DNA of 64,000 bases, from NCBI RefSeq assembly GCF_017562075.2, contig NW_024427612.1:10001-74000 (forward strand), written 5' to 3'. Below, one piece after another: positions 21,156-32,822 of this stretch (within the stretch, counting starts at the first letter, position 1; every line of letters starts with the position of its first letter). This stretch comes from Anopheles merus. Lineage: Eukaryota; Arthropoda; Insecta; Diptera; Culicidae. A model generated the notes under the pieces. That model searched no databases. It was not told where the DNA came from and saw only the letters and a program-made list of their open reading frames with translations. The translations under genes and the position numbers were made by a program.

Positions 21156-22973
21156 TGTAGCATATCTGCTATACAGAACATATTGTAATACACACTATCA
21201 GCCATAGACACATAGTAACACACTTTGGAAAGCCAAATCACACCATTGCAACACATCCATTATAAAACACTCAGCAAATCAGATCATACCATACACACCG
21301 GAAGAGCTCAAGCCACACCGTTCATATAAAAACAATTGTGACACACTTAACAGAACCAACCGAAACGTACAACATAAGCAGGAACAGTTTATGCATTATA
21401 ACCCAAAGCAGGAACATTTTATGCATTATAACCCAAAGCAGGAACAGTATAAGCATTAAACCCAAAACAGGAACTTAGTGACAAGAACCATCATTCTTGT
21501 CAACAAAAGACAACCGTAACTAGCTGAGTGAAAACAATAACTTTCCACATACAACCCGGAACTAAATGTGAGAAACCCTTAACTTCTTTGAGTATAAATA
21601 AAACCAACTCGATCATGGCAGGTCAGATTCGTTCGGACTGTCAGGATAGGACTATGCCCATCCTACATCTATCGAGTTCTCATTTAAAGAGTTTAGATAT
21701 GTCCCCCTGCCCAAGGTAAGGCCTCTAAACTCCAACGTTCCAGTAAGGGAAACCTCCTAAAGGTTTCTATGATCGCCTGGACGATCAAGTGTCGAACGTC
21801 CGCTTCGAAACAGTATCCACCTCAGTTCTACTTAATTCGGCAAACGATGACGAAGGCCACCCTGACCAACGCGAGTTCAAAGTTACTACATAGCAACCGT
21901 CCCAAAATCGAATATACCGTGACTATCCCAAAACATACCACATGGCAACCGTAACAGTCATCAAAACATTACATGGCGACCGTGACAGGACATTGGACCT
22001 TTCACAGTAGTAAATGACCAAGGGCCTAATTGCGTAATACAAAACAATACAACAAAGAAAACCTCTACAGTACACAAAAACAGACTAATTAAGTACACAG
22101 GAGAATAACTTCAATCATTGTAATTCATTACGTTATTCTATTAAAGGGGGGAGGTGTAGCATATCTGCTATACAGAACATATTGTAATACACACTATCAG
22201 CCATAGACACATAGTAACACACTTGGAAAGCCAAATCACACCATTGCAACACATCCATTATAAAACACTCAGCAAATCAGATCATACCATACACACCCGG
22301 AAGAGCTCAAGCCACACCGTTCATATAAAAACAATTGTGACACACTTAACAGAACCAACCGAAACGTACAACATAAGCAGGAACAGTTTATGCATTATAA
22401 CCCAAAGCAGGAACATTTTATGCATTATAACCCAAAGCAGGAACAGTATAAGCATTAAACCAAAACAGGAACTTAGTGACAAGAACCATCATTCTTGTCA
22501 ACAAAAGACAACCGTAACTAGCTGAGTGAAAACAATAACTTTCCAACATACAACCCGGAACTAAATGTGAGAAACCCTTAACTTCTTTTGAGTATAAATA
22601 AAACCAACTCCGATCATGGCAGGTCAGATTCGTTCGGACTGTCAGGATAGGACTATGCCCATCCTACATCTATCGAGTTCTCATTTAAAGAGTTTAGATA
22701 TGTCCCCTGCCCAAGGTAAGGCCTCTAAACTCCAACGTTTCAGTAAGGGAAACCTCCTAAAGGTTTCTATGATCGCCTGGACGATCAAGTGTCGAACGTC
22801 CGCTTCGAAACAGTATCCACCTCAGTTCTACTTAATTCGGCAAACGATGACGAAGGCCACCCTGACCAACGCGAGTTCAAAGTTACTACATAGCAACGTC
22901 CCAAAATCGAATATACCGTGACTATCCCAAAACATACCACATGGCAACCGTAACAGTCATCAAACACATTACA
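21156..22973 (+). mobile_element. Short two-LTR element (TRIM-like), Bel-type ends
   Basis: 5' LTR 21156-21973 and 3' LTR 22155-22973, both beginning TGTAGCATATCTGC and ending ATTACA, with only 181 bp between. The primer site TGGCGACCGTGACAGG starts at 21974 and the polypurine tract AAAGGGGGGAGG is at 22143-22154. CCTT occurs on both sides (21152-21155, 22974-22977). There is no room for gag or pol. The LTRs differ by few, mostly single-base length, changes. It interrupts the Bel-Pao DUF5641 region. Confidence 0.9.
21370..21465. repeat. Three tandem units of about 30 bp in the LTR
   Basis: AAGCAGGAACA plus TTTATGCATTATAACCC repeats three times (last unit diverged). It is present again at 22375-22460 in the other LTR. 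Confidence 0.8.
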
Positions 22974-22979
22974 CCTTTG

Positions 22980-23700
22980 TTCATCGGGAAACGTGACAAT
23001 ATCGCCTATTTGTAATGGTTTGGCCGGTTGAGTCCACTTTTCTCGTTTAGAAAGCTTTGGGAGATACTCAGCTATCCACCGTCGCCAATATTGTTGTGTG
23101 ATTGCCTGGGACTTTCCAATCGGACCGTTCCAATTCTGTTTTGGTGATATCTGAGATATTCGGCTCCGCCTCGCAGGAACAACCTAGCAAGAAATGAGCT
23201 GGAGTTAGGGGCTCGTCATCTTCTTGTTCTAGTGTTAAGTGAGTCAATGGTCTATCATTGTTAGGAACTCTATCTCAGTTAGTATTGATCTGAGAACGTG
23301 TTCTTTATAACTCTCAGCCGTGGGAAGCAGACTCTTGATTTCTCCAAACATTCGCTCCCACGCACCTCCAAAATGAGGGGCGCCTGGTGGGTTAAAGATC
23401 CATTCTATGCCTTCTTAGGCACATCGATATCTTATTTGTTTCATCTCATGGTCGGCTCCAACATAGTTGGTCCATTATCGCTGTATAGGAAAGATACCTT
23501 TCCTCTTCTGTATTGCATATTTTTTAAGCAAATAATAAAGGTGCTTGCCGTTAGATCAATGGCTATTGCTATATGGACTGCTCTTGTGGTTGAACACGTA
23601 AATATAACACCCCACCTTATTTCTGACCGTCTGCCCATCGTAACGAATAGGGGGCCGAAGTAATCTACTCCACAATGCGTAAATGGTTTTTTAAACACTG
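22980..23700 (-). pseudogene. Bel-Pao integrase core
   Basis: The minus frame 23698-23441 has CGVDYFGPL (first catalytic Asp) and LYSDNGPTM (second). Near 23380 the complement reads PPGAPHFGGAWERM, holding the catalytic Glu. A rightmost piece near 23000-23060 reads KPLQIGDIVTFPDE (start of DUF5641). Frames are shifted between blocks. Confidence 0.85.
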
Positions 23701-23739
23701 CTGTTCTTCATGTTGGCAGTGGTGCCATTATTGGTGGGA

Positions 23740-24273
23740 TTGGTTTAGCTCGTGCGTTTTTGCAGTATTCACATTTGTTTATTACGTGCTTAAGACTGCT
23801 TCTGAGATCCATCACCCAGAATTTTGACGAACTGCAGCATCACTGATTCGCTCTTCTGGTGATAGTACCTCTCATGTTAACGTTGTAGGATAAGGTTTGT
23901 AATGTGATGCCCTTTTGGTGGGACAATAGGGCTACGTGCGTTAAATTGAAGAAATTTAACGTGCTCTAGAACGCATGATCCCATCTTGGTCCAACATAGG
24001 GCACAGGCACCTAACTTTACTGCTGCCATTAATCGGGTTCTTCAATGAGAGTTGTATCATCTCCGTTTGTAAGCTTTCCCATTGAGCCTTTTTTATGAAG
24101 TGACGCTCAGTTAGGTCAAGGGTAGCTTTATCGATTGCTGTCGAAAATGACAGGGATTTAGCCTTACTTTTTAACCAATCCAAGTACTTTAGTGCGTACG
24201 CTACCGATCGTTTTGGACGGTGCCAGTTGGAACACCATTCGACGGAAATGGCGTCATAATCTATTCTTTCCAC
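23740..24273 (-). pseudogene. Bel-Pao RNase H/integrase linker
   Basis: Minus frame 24273-23956 carries the linker typical between RNase H and integrase (WCSNWHRPKRSVAYALKYLD). Near 23770 the complement gives CEYCKNARAKP-like text, the second half of the H2C2 zinc motif of integrase. Frame breaks at about 23950 and 24275. Confidence 0.7.
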
Positions 24274-24355
24274 TGTTCTCGAATTTTACCCTTTTCCGGT
24301 TTTCAAATGTGTTCGGAATGTTTGGTGTTAGTGTTTTTATATCTACTTTTTTGCT

Positions 24356-25414
24356 TCATAACCATATTAACCATATTGACCTTTTCTTACAAGTTTTTGT
24401 AGCTTCGTCAGCAGGGTTTTCTGCAGATGCTACCCAGTTCCACTGCTTTGGAGAGTTAAACTCCAAAATTTCTCCGATTCTCAGGGCTACGAACTGATTA
24501 TATGCTCGAGGCTCTGAGTTGAGCCAAGCTAGAACTGTTTTTGAATCGGTCCAAAATAATTCCGTTTGAACTTTTAACCGCAATTCCCTCTTGATTGCTT
24601 CGTTTAGGCGAGTACCTAGCACTACCCCTTGAAATTCAAGCCTAGGGATCGACAGTGGTTTGGTAGGAGCGACTCTTGATTTTGCGGCCACGATACTTAT
24701 GTCGATGCCTAAGTCGTGGACTGTCCTAAGATACGTAACTGCGGCAAATGCCTTTTCTGACGCGTCTACGAAAGTATGGAGCTCCCTGATCTTTACGTTG
24801 TTTCCAATTGAAAAACATCTAGGTATGGATATGTTGATCGAGTTTTCGATTCGGCTTATCCAGTTTTCCCATTTTACCTTTATAGGCTGTGTGACTTCGA
24901 CACCCCAGTCAAGTTTAGTTTTCCAAAGGTTTTGCTTCAAAATCTTACCTTCAACAGTAATGTTGGCAAGATGACCTAGAGGATCGTAGATTTTCATTAT
25001 ATATGAGAACATCTGACGTTTCGTTAGTGTTTTAATATCTGCCTTTTTAAACTTGTAGGCGAAGACGTCAGACTCTTTGTCCCAAATCAATCCCAACACT
25101 TTGTCGAAGTTTTTATTTTTCTCCTCTATGCCAAATATTCTTTTCTCGGATAGCCTGTTGGTTGGGATGCTTTTCTCCACTTCTTTTGAGTTGGAAAAAA
25201 AAATTCTCATTAAGAATTTAGCATCATCATGTATCTTACGCACCTCCGAGATAGTATTCACGGCTGTATCAATATCTGGATAACTATCTAGGTAGCCATC
25301 TACGTAGTGATTTTCAACAATCGCTTTTACTGCCTGGGGATACATATTTTTGTAACGTAGTGCGTTCTCGTTCTTGACAAAACTGAGCACAAGTTGGTGA
25401 GCAAGTTGCCCCAA
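24356..25414 (-). pseudogene. Bel-Pao RT C-half and RNase H
   Basis: 352-residue frame. VDGYLDSY near residues 35-45 is at the Y-x-D-D position of RT (catalytic second Asp replaced). SYIMKIYDPLGHLANITV is the conserved Bel-Pao segment after RT. RNase H shows ELHTFVDASEKAFAAVTYLR, PRLEFQGVVLGTRL, LFWTDSKTVLAWL and SAENPADEAT. It overlaps, in another frame, the upstream piece ending at 25314. Confidence 0.85.
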
Positions 25415-26552
25415 ACGTCATTACTTGCATAACGTAAACTTGAGGCACGTCAGAAAGCGACTCTTGAAATAAAAATCTTTGAGCGTCTTGATCTTCCCGT
25501 CTTACCTTTACCTGGTGATACATTTTCTTGATATCTCCTGAACAGCCTATTTTGTGTTCCCTGAATCGGACTAACACTCCGAACAGGGACGCAGTAAGAT
25601 CTGGGCCGGAAAGAAGTTGAGAGTTAAGGGATATATTTTGATTTTTTGCAGCCGCGTCAAATACTAAACGTGGTTTGCGAATGGGTTTATTATGGTTTAT
25701 CACGGAAAAGTGGAAAATATAGTTTATTTTCCCGTTCAATTGCAGCAGTTCCATTGGTGTCGCCTTACGCGCATATTCCTTTTCAACGTATGCGTTTATT
25801 TCTTTATGATACCATGATTTTAAGTTTGGATCCCTTTCCATCGCCTTTTCTTGACTTTTTAAGCGCGTAAGCGCTTGTCCGTAACTATCTGGCAATTTAG
25901 GATTGTCGGTTTTCCATACTAAACCAATTTCGTATCCGTCGCCAGTATTTTTAAGCGTGTCTTTCATAATCTTTAACGCTCTTTTGTATTCTTCAGAGGC
26001 ACGGGTTGGAGTAGGTTTAACTCCAAATTCCTCTGTAGAAAAGAAACCACGCAAGATTTGCATCATGTTCTTGTTTTCTTCTTTGTACGTCTCTGTCATC
26101 ACAAATGAGTTCTCTGTGACATTTGGCGTATTTGTTCCCCCAAAAATTACCCAACCAAGCCTCGTTTCATGGGCAATTGGTTCGTTTGGTCTACCTTCTC
26201 GATATTTTGCACCATGGCAAAGATACGAATGTGGAAAGTCTAGTAGCACGGTAGGCCTCGCATCTGCATAGCTAGAGATACTAATGTCTTTCAAATGTTT
26301 AAAATTTCTTTGCCAACACGGAGCATCTATGGTTTGAACAGGAAGGTTAAGTTCCCTTACACTCCTGAGACCTTTAACTTGGAATTTTCTTTTGTTAGCT
26401 CCCTCTACTGATATGGGAACTATCCTACTTTCTGTCTCTTTTTGAATGCTTCCGTCCGTCCAGGAGAGAGTTAGCGGTCTTTTCGGTCCGTGAACGTTTA
26501 GTCCTTTTCGGAAACTTTCCAAAGTAAGGCTAGTTGAAGGGCAAGGATCCAT
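25314..26552 (-). pseudogene. Bel-Pao protease C-part and RT N-half
   Basis: 412-residue frame. The first 130 residues match the DUF1758/protease C-terminal region (LLDFPHSYLCHG, ETRLGWVIFGG). RT follows: KPRLVFDAAAKNQNISLNSQ, SGDIKKMYHQVKVRREDQD, RFLFQE and YVMQVMTFGATCSP. The frame breaks after the last block and resumes at 25414. The element is truncated upstream of 26552. Confidence 0.85.
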
Positions 26553-27887
26553 GAATGCATATGTTTAGAATTTTCTATCATTATGATGCAGAGTGATGGG
26601 CATGATCTGATTGGTAATTTATTGATGCTTGGTACACGTTACAGGATTTCACACATTTACGTTTGTTGACACATCAAATTTTCCTTATAACATTACTCCA
26701 TGAGTGCAAACGTTGAAATGACCGGCTGTCTGCCTAGATCCAATGGTACACCTTGATTGGTGGAAGAAGATAGGAAATGCACGATGTACATAACATACAT
26801 TACCTACGAATCATTCGTATAACTTAATTTGGTAAAAGTAAAGCTCAACCCTTAACATTACATTGGAGAAGTGTTACATCCTTTAAAATGTTCACAAGCA
26901 GCATTTTTATTACAGTTTTGTCCACGCGACCGACCAGTGTACATTATTGGAACAAAAAATATTTTAAATTTCGATGAAAAAACTGGTAATGGCTTTAAGA
27001 TTAATCGATTTCTACTAGATTAAAGTTTTAAAACAAGTACATAACAGGTTTGATATTTTTCATTGTCGCACAACGATTAATGAAAAAAAGACTAAAAGAT
27101 GAAAGTTCATAAACACCCCAAAAGCTTGCAATTGGAGTAACAAGTTCAATGAGTAGAAAATATAAAATATAAAAAAAAATTATAAATAATTTTAATATAT
27201 GAAATACTACCTGATTTACCCGGTTTCACACGGGATACAATAAATATCTCGTTTTAATAAAAAAAATAGAAGAATTTGTTATCAAAGAAGTTGTAACGTC
27301 CGGACTAATATCGCTCACTGTGTACTCAACCCGAACCCCGAACGCAGCGGTATGAACGCATTATATTAATGCGGACGGAGGGCAATCGCGTATCTCTAAT
27401 CTTAGCGTAAGTCGAATTTCGATGGTTTCGGTCAAATTATAGCTAATTTTCGTATCATTCTGCATGAAGGGGTAAGTTTTAGCCATTAAATTAGTTATTT
27501 GATCTGATTTCAACAAAAAAATCAACACACAACAGTACATTGTTTCATTGGAAAAAATTTTGTACCATTTAAAATGATTTTAAAATTTGACGTAAAGAGA
27601 ATTTATTTTCAGTTTGACATTTGATGTATCAAATTAGTATACGAACTGTCAAATTAAGAAAATTGCGTATAGCGAAATTGCGTATATCGTGTATGGCGTA
27701 TATCGTGGAATACCTGTACCTTTTGAAATGGTTTTTAAAAATCGACCAAAGGAAAATTATTTTGCATTTGACATTCTATCTGTTAAATTTGTACAATTTG
27801 CTAAAAAAAACTGTCAAATTTAGAGCATAACGTATACCTACATCGCGTACAACGAATATGGCGTATATCGAGGAATATCTGTACCCA
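26553..27887. other. AT-rich spacer with diverged tandem repeat
   Basis: No gene seen. 27205-27270 resembles 2180-2250. From about 27550 to 27890 two diverged copies of a roughly 175-bp unit lie in tandem, each holding TTTGACAT..., ACTGTCAAATT and CGTATATCG-GGAATA-CTGTACC. The small open frame at 27621-27830 lies inside this repeat and is not credible. Confidence 0.5.
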
Positions 27888-28175
27888 TATACCAGCGCTA
27901 AAAAGCTATCACAATTGCGATGCCTCGTGCGAGCTCACAAACTGCTCGAAATTGCTTGAGGGGTTTTAACACCAGTGTAAACTGCACTTAACACCGAGTG
28001 TCAAAGCGCTGTATACAACAAAAATACTGCTCTTGGTATGGGGTAAGAAAATTGCTAATAAATTAAAACCTATTCTCATACCACCATAAGGTGTGTGCAG
28101 AGTTTCGTTGAAAATGATCCAGCCGTTTCGGAAGTTGAAAAAAAACTCCGTGACACGAGATTTCTATGTATATGA
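27888..28175. repeat. Dispersed repeat with unoccupied copia site
   Basis: Matches 7316-7528 joined to 10866-10970. Across the point where copia is inserted, this copy reads CTCATACCACCATAAGGTGTGTG without interruption, confirming the ACTAT target duplication. The CR1-like element starts just to the right. Confidence 0.8.
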
Positions 28176-28410
28176 TGACGTTTGACGTTTAATTGTTCGG
28201 CCGCACTTCCGTCGCGCTTCGTGATTTTTCAGTAATTTTCTTGTGTTTTCTGCGTCGCATCGCATTGTTGCCTATTCTACAGACTGTTAAACTGCTACAC
28301 ATCATCGTTGCGTCTTGGCGAATTGTTTAGTTGCACCTCAACTGTGGATTCCTGCTGTTTTTTCCTACTCGGCTTAGTAGTGTTGTGCTGTGATTACGCG
28401 TGATTTCGCG

Positions 28411-29262
28411 ATGGCGGCTATTTGCTTCTCGTGTGCTGAACCGCTAGAGGCAACCGGCTGCATCATCAGTTGTGCATATTGTGACGCTAAGTTTCACCGC
28501 GGCTTTTGCAAATTGCCCCCCGAGCTGATTGACGCAGTATTGTCCAATGTCGACCTGCACTGGAGCTACATTGGCTGCAATAACATTCTTAAAAATCCGC
28601 GCTGCCGTTCGGTAAAAGAAATAGGCGCGCAGGTCGGTTTCCAAGCTGCCCTCACCTCAGCTGTAGCAGCTATCGGCAAGCTCGTTGAGCCTATTGTCGC
28701 CGAAGTTCGCAGTGGTTTTACCCTCTTTCAAACTGCATCCACGCCTCACATTCGGAATCCTGATCCTCGACCGGCTACTGGTAGAAAGCGGAGGCGCTTA
28801 ATCGAGGATTCGGCATCTCCTGGTGTAAACAGAATTGTAAACAGTCGCAGTAACATCCTTTGTGCCGCGTATCGCCAAACGCATACACCAATACCACGAT
28901 TGCCGTCACAACCGCATGAACTGGTTGGAACCGATCCGTTATCATCACCGCTTCAAGCTGCACCTCGTGAGCCATTCAAAGATAGGATCTGGATCCGCCA
29001 ATCCCGCTTATCAACGGCCATCACTTTGGAACAAGTGGTCGCTTCTGTAAAGCGTCGCTTAGCCACCGATGACGTTATAGCGTATTGCCTGCTGAGAAGA
29101 GGGGTTAGTGTGGACAGCATGAATTGGCTTTCATTCAAAGTGAGAGTCCCGGCTATCCTTCGAGATGCAGCACTCACACCATCTACCTTGCCCGTCGGTA
29201 TCGGTGTACGTGAGTTTTTTTTCCATCCCATCAACACGACCACCAAACCTCATCTCATATAG
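28411..29262 (+). CDS. CR1-like ORF1 protein with PHD-type zinc finger
   Basis: First ATG of the frame is at 28411 (an upstream in-frame GTG at 28390 is less likely). Residues about 4-52 hold a Cys/His cluster, CFSC, CIISCAYC, HRGFC and WSYIGC, of the C4HC3 (PHD-like) type found in ORF1 of CR1-related elements. The rest is Pro/Arg-rich with a basic RKRRR segment near residue 133, then a conserved-looking C-terminal block (LEQVVASVKRRLATDDVIAY, NWLSFKVRVP). ORF1 proteins of this type bind nucleic acid in the retrotransposon RNP. The stop at 29260-29262 may be premature. Confidence 0.75.
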   Translation: MAAICFSCAEPLEATGCIISCAYCDAKFHRGFCKLPPELIDAVLSNVDLHWSYIGCNNILKNPRCRSVKEIGAQVGFQAALTSAVAAIGKLVEPIVAEVRSGFTLFQTASTPHIRNPDPRPATGRKRRRLIEDSASPGVNRIVNSRSNILCAAYRQTHTPIPRLPSQPHELVGTDPLSSPLQAAPREPFKDRIWIRQSRLSTAITLEQVVASVKRRLATDDVIAYCLLRRGVSVDSMNWLSFKVRVPAILRDAALTPSTLPVGIGVREFFFHPINTTTKPHLI

Positions 29263-29600
29263 CCACCCGAAACCACTTTACAACACGCAAACCAGCTACA
29301 AGTACTGATCACCGCTACACCACACGCACACCAACAACGACTCACCGTTTAGCCGCACGCACGTCTACTCCACCTGGTCCTGAAATAACATCATCACAGC
29401 AGTGTCACCTCCCGGTGAATGATACCTTGGAAGCACCCAACTCAACACTTGTTTCTGGACCGCCCCAAAACCAACGCGCTTCATCTCCGCACCAGCACCA
29501 GAACCGATCGCCTGCTTCTCAATTAGACGAAGTTCCGTTCATCGCACGCAACAAACACGCCAAGCCTCATGCTCTGACAACGCAGCTCAATTAACTTACC
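29263..29600 (+). other. ORF1-ORF2 interval
   Basis: Ser/Thr/Pro/His-rich open stretches in more than one frame suggest decayed ORF1 tail or linker. Nothing definite. Confidence 0.3.
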
Positions 29601-29629
29601 GTATACTCGCTTTATCCAACCGCCACAAT

Positions 29630-30664
29630 GACAACGCTACCGCTGAGTATTTAAGCTGCTATTATCAAAACGTTAGAGGTTTGCGCACTAAAACAAAAGA
29701 ATTTCACCTAGCTGTATCGCAGGCTGACTTCGACCTTATCGCCCTCACGGAAACTTGGCTTGTTGACAACATTCCATCTGCTCTTCTCTTCAACAACAAC
29801 TTCTCTGTTTACCGCTGTGATCGCTCTCTCAGCGGCTCTAGCTCTCGCGGTGGTGGTGTTTTGCTAGCCGTTTCTAACGCATACGAGTCGATAGAATTAC
29901 CTTCCCGTGATCGTTCGCTCGAGTATATTTGTGTGCGCGTCACCTGCAATAACGCACATCTGTACGTCATGGTAGTATACATTCCACCGCAGCTTAGCTC
30001 CGAGATATCGACTCTTCGCTCTCTACATGATTGTATCAGCGGCTTCACTCTCACACTGAAGCCTTCGGATCTGCTGTTTGTTATTGGCGATTTCAATCAG
30101 CCTAGCATAAGCTGGTCCACAGCTGATCCTTTGTCCTCGCCAGCATACTCATCAATCACGCACTATGAACCAACTGCGCGCTCACTGGCCAACAACATCT
30201 TTGTGGATGGATTTAAATGTAACGGATTAGTGCAACTTAATCACATCAATAATTCGCACCGACGCATGCTTGACCTGCTCTACGCTAACAATGCTGCAGC
30301 TAAATTGTGTTCGCCTGTCTTTCCAAGTGTTGTTCCGCTTGTACCTCTTGACTCCTACCATCCGGCGTTTGACTTCAATATACGTATTAACTCGTCGACC
30401 CGACGCAATTCGACGACTCGACAAAACTCGACGACAACCGCATTTTATCGTTATAACTTTGCTAAAGCTGACTATGTGAAACTGAACGACATGATATCAA
30501 TGTTTAACAATACCTTTCATTGTTCCAATTTTGTTGCACTTGACGAAGCAGTATGTTCATTCTCGTCCTTCATGCTGCAAGCCTTTGTTGTATGCGTCCC
30601 AGTTCAGCGTCCTAAACCTAACCCCCCTGAGCGGACCGCACACTCAAACGACTCAAACGTGTAA
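29630..30664 (+). pseudogene. CR1-like ORF2 endonuclease domain
   Basis: Apurinic-like (EEP) endonuclease. Motifs in order: CYYQNVRGLRTKT (about 29655), LIALTETWL, SSRGGGVLLAV, YICVRV, VVYIPP, FVIGDFNQPSISW and DSYHPAFDF. GDFN and the final Asp/His pair are catalytic in the family. The frame is open well before 29681, so the true start lies upstream. It ends at a stop at 30662-30664, before the RT. Confidence 0.8.
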
Positions 30665-30777
30665 AAAGAGCTGCTTATCGTCACTACCAAACGCGCCGCT
30701 GCCAAAGATCTCGCTCGATCTACTTTGACACGCACTCTTTATACTGCAGCTATAACAGGTTTCGATGTGGCACATAT

Positions 30778-31706
30778 TTGAGTAAAATTCAACGTAACGT
30801 CTGCAGGTGGCCTGACTCGTTTTGGCGCTTCTACAACAGCAAAACAAAATCCACGCATATACCGAAATCCATTACGTACAAAGGAGCAACAAGTGCCAAC
30901 ACTAATGAAATGTGCAATCTCTTCGCGGATCGCATTGCAGATTGCTTTTCACCGGCCATGAATGATACCGATACCATTGATGCTGCTCTCGTCAACACTC
31001 CGGCTGGCGCAATTAACATGAGCACTCCTTTCATCGACAGTGAGATCGTTTTATCAGCTCTAATGCAACTAAAGCCTTCCTTCGCTCCTGGACCCGACGG
31101 AATTCCTTCTACCGTACTGAAACGCTGCCAAACGACAGTAGCACCTATCCTTGCAAAAATGTTCAATGCATCGCTAGCCAATGGCTACTTTCCCACAACA
31201 TGGAGGAAATCTTGGATGGTTCCTATTTACAAATGGGCGACAGGACAGATGCCATCAACTACTGGGGTATTACATCTTTGTGTGCCATTGCCAAGGTGTT
31301 CGAACTAGTGATATACAAACATCTGCTACATGCATGCCGCAGCTACCTAAGCCCGTATCAACATGGATTCGTGCCAAAAAAGTCGACTACCACGAACCTG
31401 GTTGAATTTGTAACCTATTGCACTAGTCAAATTGATGCCGGAGCTCAAGTCGATTCAATTTATACAGATCTGAAAGCAGCATTCGACTCTCTTCCGCACG
31501 CAATTCTTCTCGCTAAACTCGATAAGCTAGGATTTCCCAGCTCGCTCGTACAGTGGCTTAAGTCTTACCATATTAATCGCACATACATCGTGAAAATCGA
31601 TAAGCACATGTCGGCTCTCTTCAACACTGTCTCGGATTGCTTCGACTTCGACATCTCAACTCAGTGCTTCAAGGAACGTCTCCGGCTTTTGCCGTGGCCG
31701 AGGTGA
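30778..31706 (+). pseudogene. CR1-like ORF2 reverse transcriptase, deleted
   Basis: Frame 30778-31308 has FWRFYNSK, FAPGPDGIPSTVLKRC and WRKSWMVPIYK, then a frameshift near 31235. Frame 31200-31706 resumes with NYWGITSLCAIAKVFELVIY, HGFVPKKSTTTNLVEF, YTDLKAAFDSLPHA and YIVKIDKHM. After that it jumps to a C-terminal-like tail; the SGVPQG and Y-A-D-D blocks are missing. Nonfunctional. Confidence 0.85.
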
Positions 31707-31866
31707 ATGGCGATACAAATCTTGTTTTTGTTATGTATTTTTTTGATTGAACTGTTACATCTTAATTAGACCATACGGCCCGTTGAAGATTAATAAATAA
31801 ATAATAATAATCAATGCAGCAAGAGGTGCGTAGAAAAGGATCTGATGAAATTTAAAATCATTATTA

Positions 31867-32085
31867 TAGCATATCTGCCACACAGCACTTATTATAATAC
31901 ACACTATCAGCTAGAGACACATTGTAACATACTTCGGAAAGGCAAACCACACTATTGCAACACATTCATTATGACACATTTAGCAAATCTGGTCATACCA
32001 TAACAACACAACCGGAAGAGTTCAGGTCACATAGTTCATAGAAAAAAAAATTGTGAATCACTTATTGAAAACATCCGAAAGGCGC
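31867..32085 (+). repeat. Diverged fragment of the TGTAGCATATC LTR family
   Basis: About 220 bp similar to the first part of the LTRs at 21156 and 22155 (ATAGCATATCTGCC, ACACACTATCAGC, TGCAACACATTCATTAT). It is clearly older than those copies and lacks the remainder of the LTR. Confidence 0.75.
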
Positions 32086-32300
32086 ATCCTGTAACAAATT
32101 TTACAAAAAGGTTCTCATTTTCAATCTCTCACTATAGAGCAGCAGTCAGCAAATGTTTGAGGTAAAGGGCCAAATTAAGTAAATGATCAAGTGCCGCGGG
32201 GCAGGAGAGTGCGGTTTTTTATTTAGCGCTTATTTAAGGAATGTCTCCGGCCCGTTGAAGATTAATAAATAAATAAATAATATAAACACGACCGGACTAT
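32086..32300. other. Spacer with a second CR1-like 3' end
   Basis: 32248-32282 repeats the CR1-like terminus GGCCCGTTGAAGATTAATAA plus (ATAA)n. The rest has nothing recognisable. Confidence 0.5.
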
Positions 32301-32472
<172 letters not shown>

Positions 32473-32473
32473 A

Positions 32474-32822
32474 CAGGTCGTTCGAGATAAATTTGACAGT
32501 TTCGGAGGGAATAGGAAAGGAATTTTGATCAAATTTATGTTAAATATAAAAAAAAAATCTATAAAGTTTAGCTTACCATGTTTGCCGTATTTTTTATTCG
32601 AAGTACCCCCCCCCCCTCCGCGTCGATGGCCACCTGCACCCGCTTCCGGAACCGCGCGCAAGCCCGGACAACCATGTCTCTGGGGATGGCCGTAAACACG
32701 GCATTTATTCTGGCCACCAGCTCCGCTTTAGTATTGCAGGACGCCCTGTTGGTGTCCCGCTCAACTGTGCCCCACACTAAATAATCCATAGGATTAAGGT
32801 CAGGGGAGCTGGGTGGCCTCAT
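32474..32822 (-). mobile_element. Mariner-like element, one end only
   Basis: The terminus CAGGTCGTTCGAGATAAATT is preceded by TA. On the minus strand the transposase C-half runs from PPSSPDLNPMDYLVWGTVE to IDAEGG. The fragment is cut at about 32822, where it joins RTE sequence at the word CATCATCATCGCCTCT. Confidence 0.85.

Larger units (their letters stand above)
19260..26552 (-). mobile_element. Bel-Pao retrotransposon with env-like gene, 5'-truncated
   Basis: Minus-strand order: protease-domain part, RT, RNase H, integrase, DUF5641-like C-terminus, env-like gene, polypurine tract, 3' LTR. Gag and the 5' LTR are absent. The element is interrupted by a SINE (20723-20936) between pol and env, and by a short LTR element (21156-22973) inside the pol C-terminus. 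Coordinates of the outer left end are approximate. Frameshifts break pol in several places, so it is inactive. Confidence 0.85.
28185..31812 (+). mobile_element. CR1-like non-LTR retrotransposon, internally deleted
   Basis: 5' UTR from about 28185, ORF1, ORF2 with endonuclease and RT, and a 3' end CCCGTTGAAGATTAATAAATAAATAATAATAA. The 3' terminus is a short-unit tail, not poly(A), fitting CR1-clade elements. RT is deleted from before the Y-A-D-D block to near the C-terminus, and frameshifts occur in ORF1/ORF2. Confidence 0.8.

Noticed and set aside
21528..22921. Frames of 61-101 aa inside the two 0.8-kb LTRs
   Set aside because: Located wholly inside LTRs, differing between the two copies by frameshifts; no coding signal.
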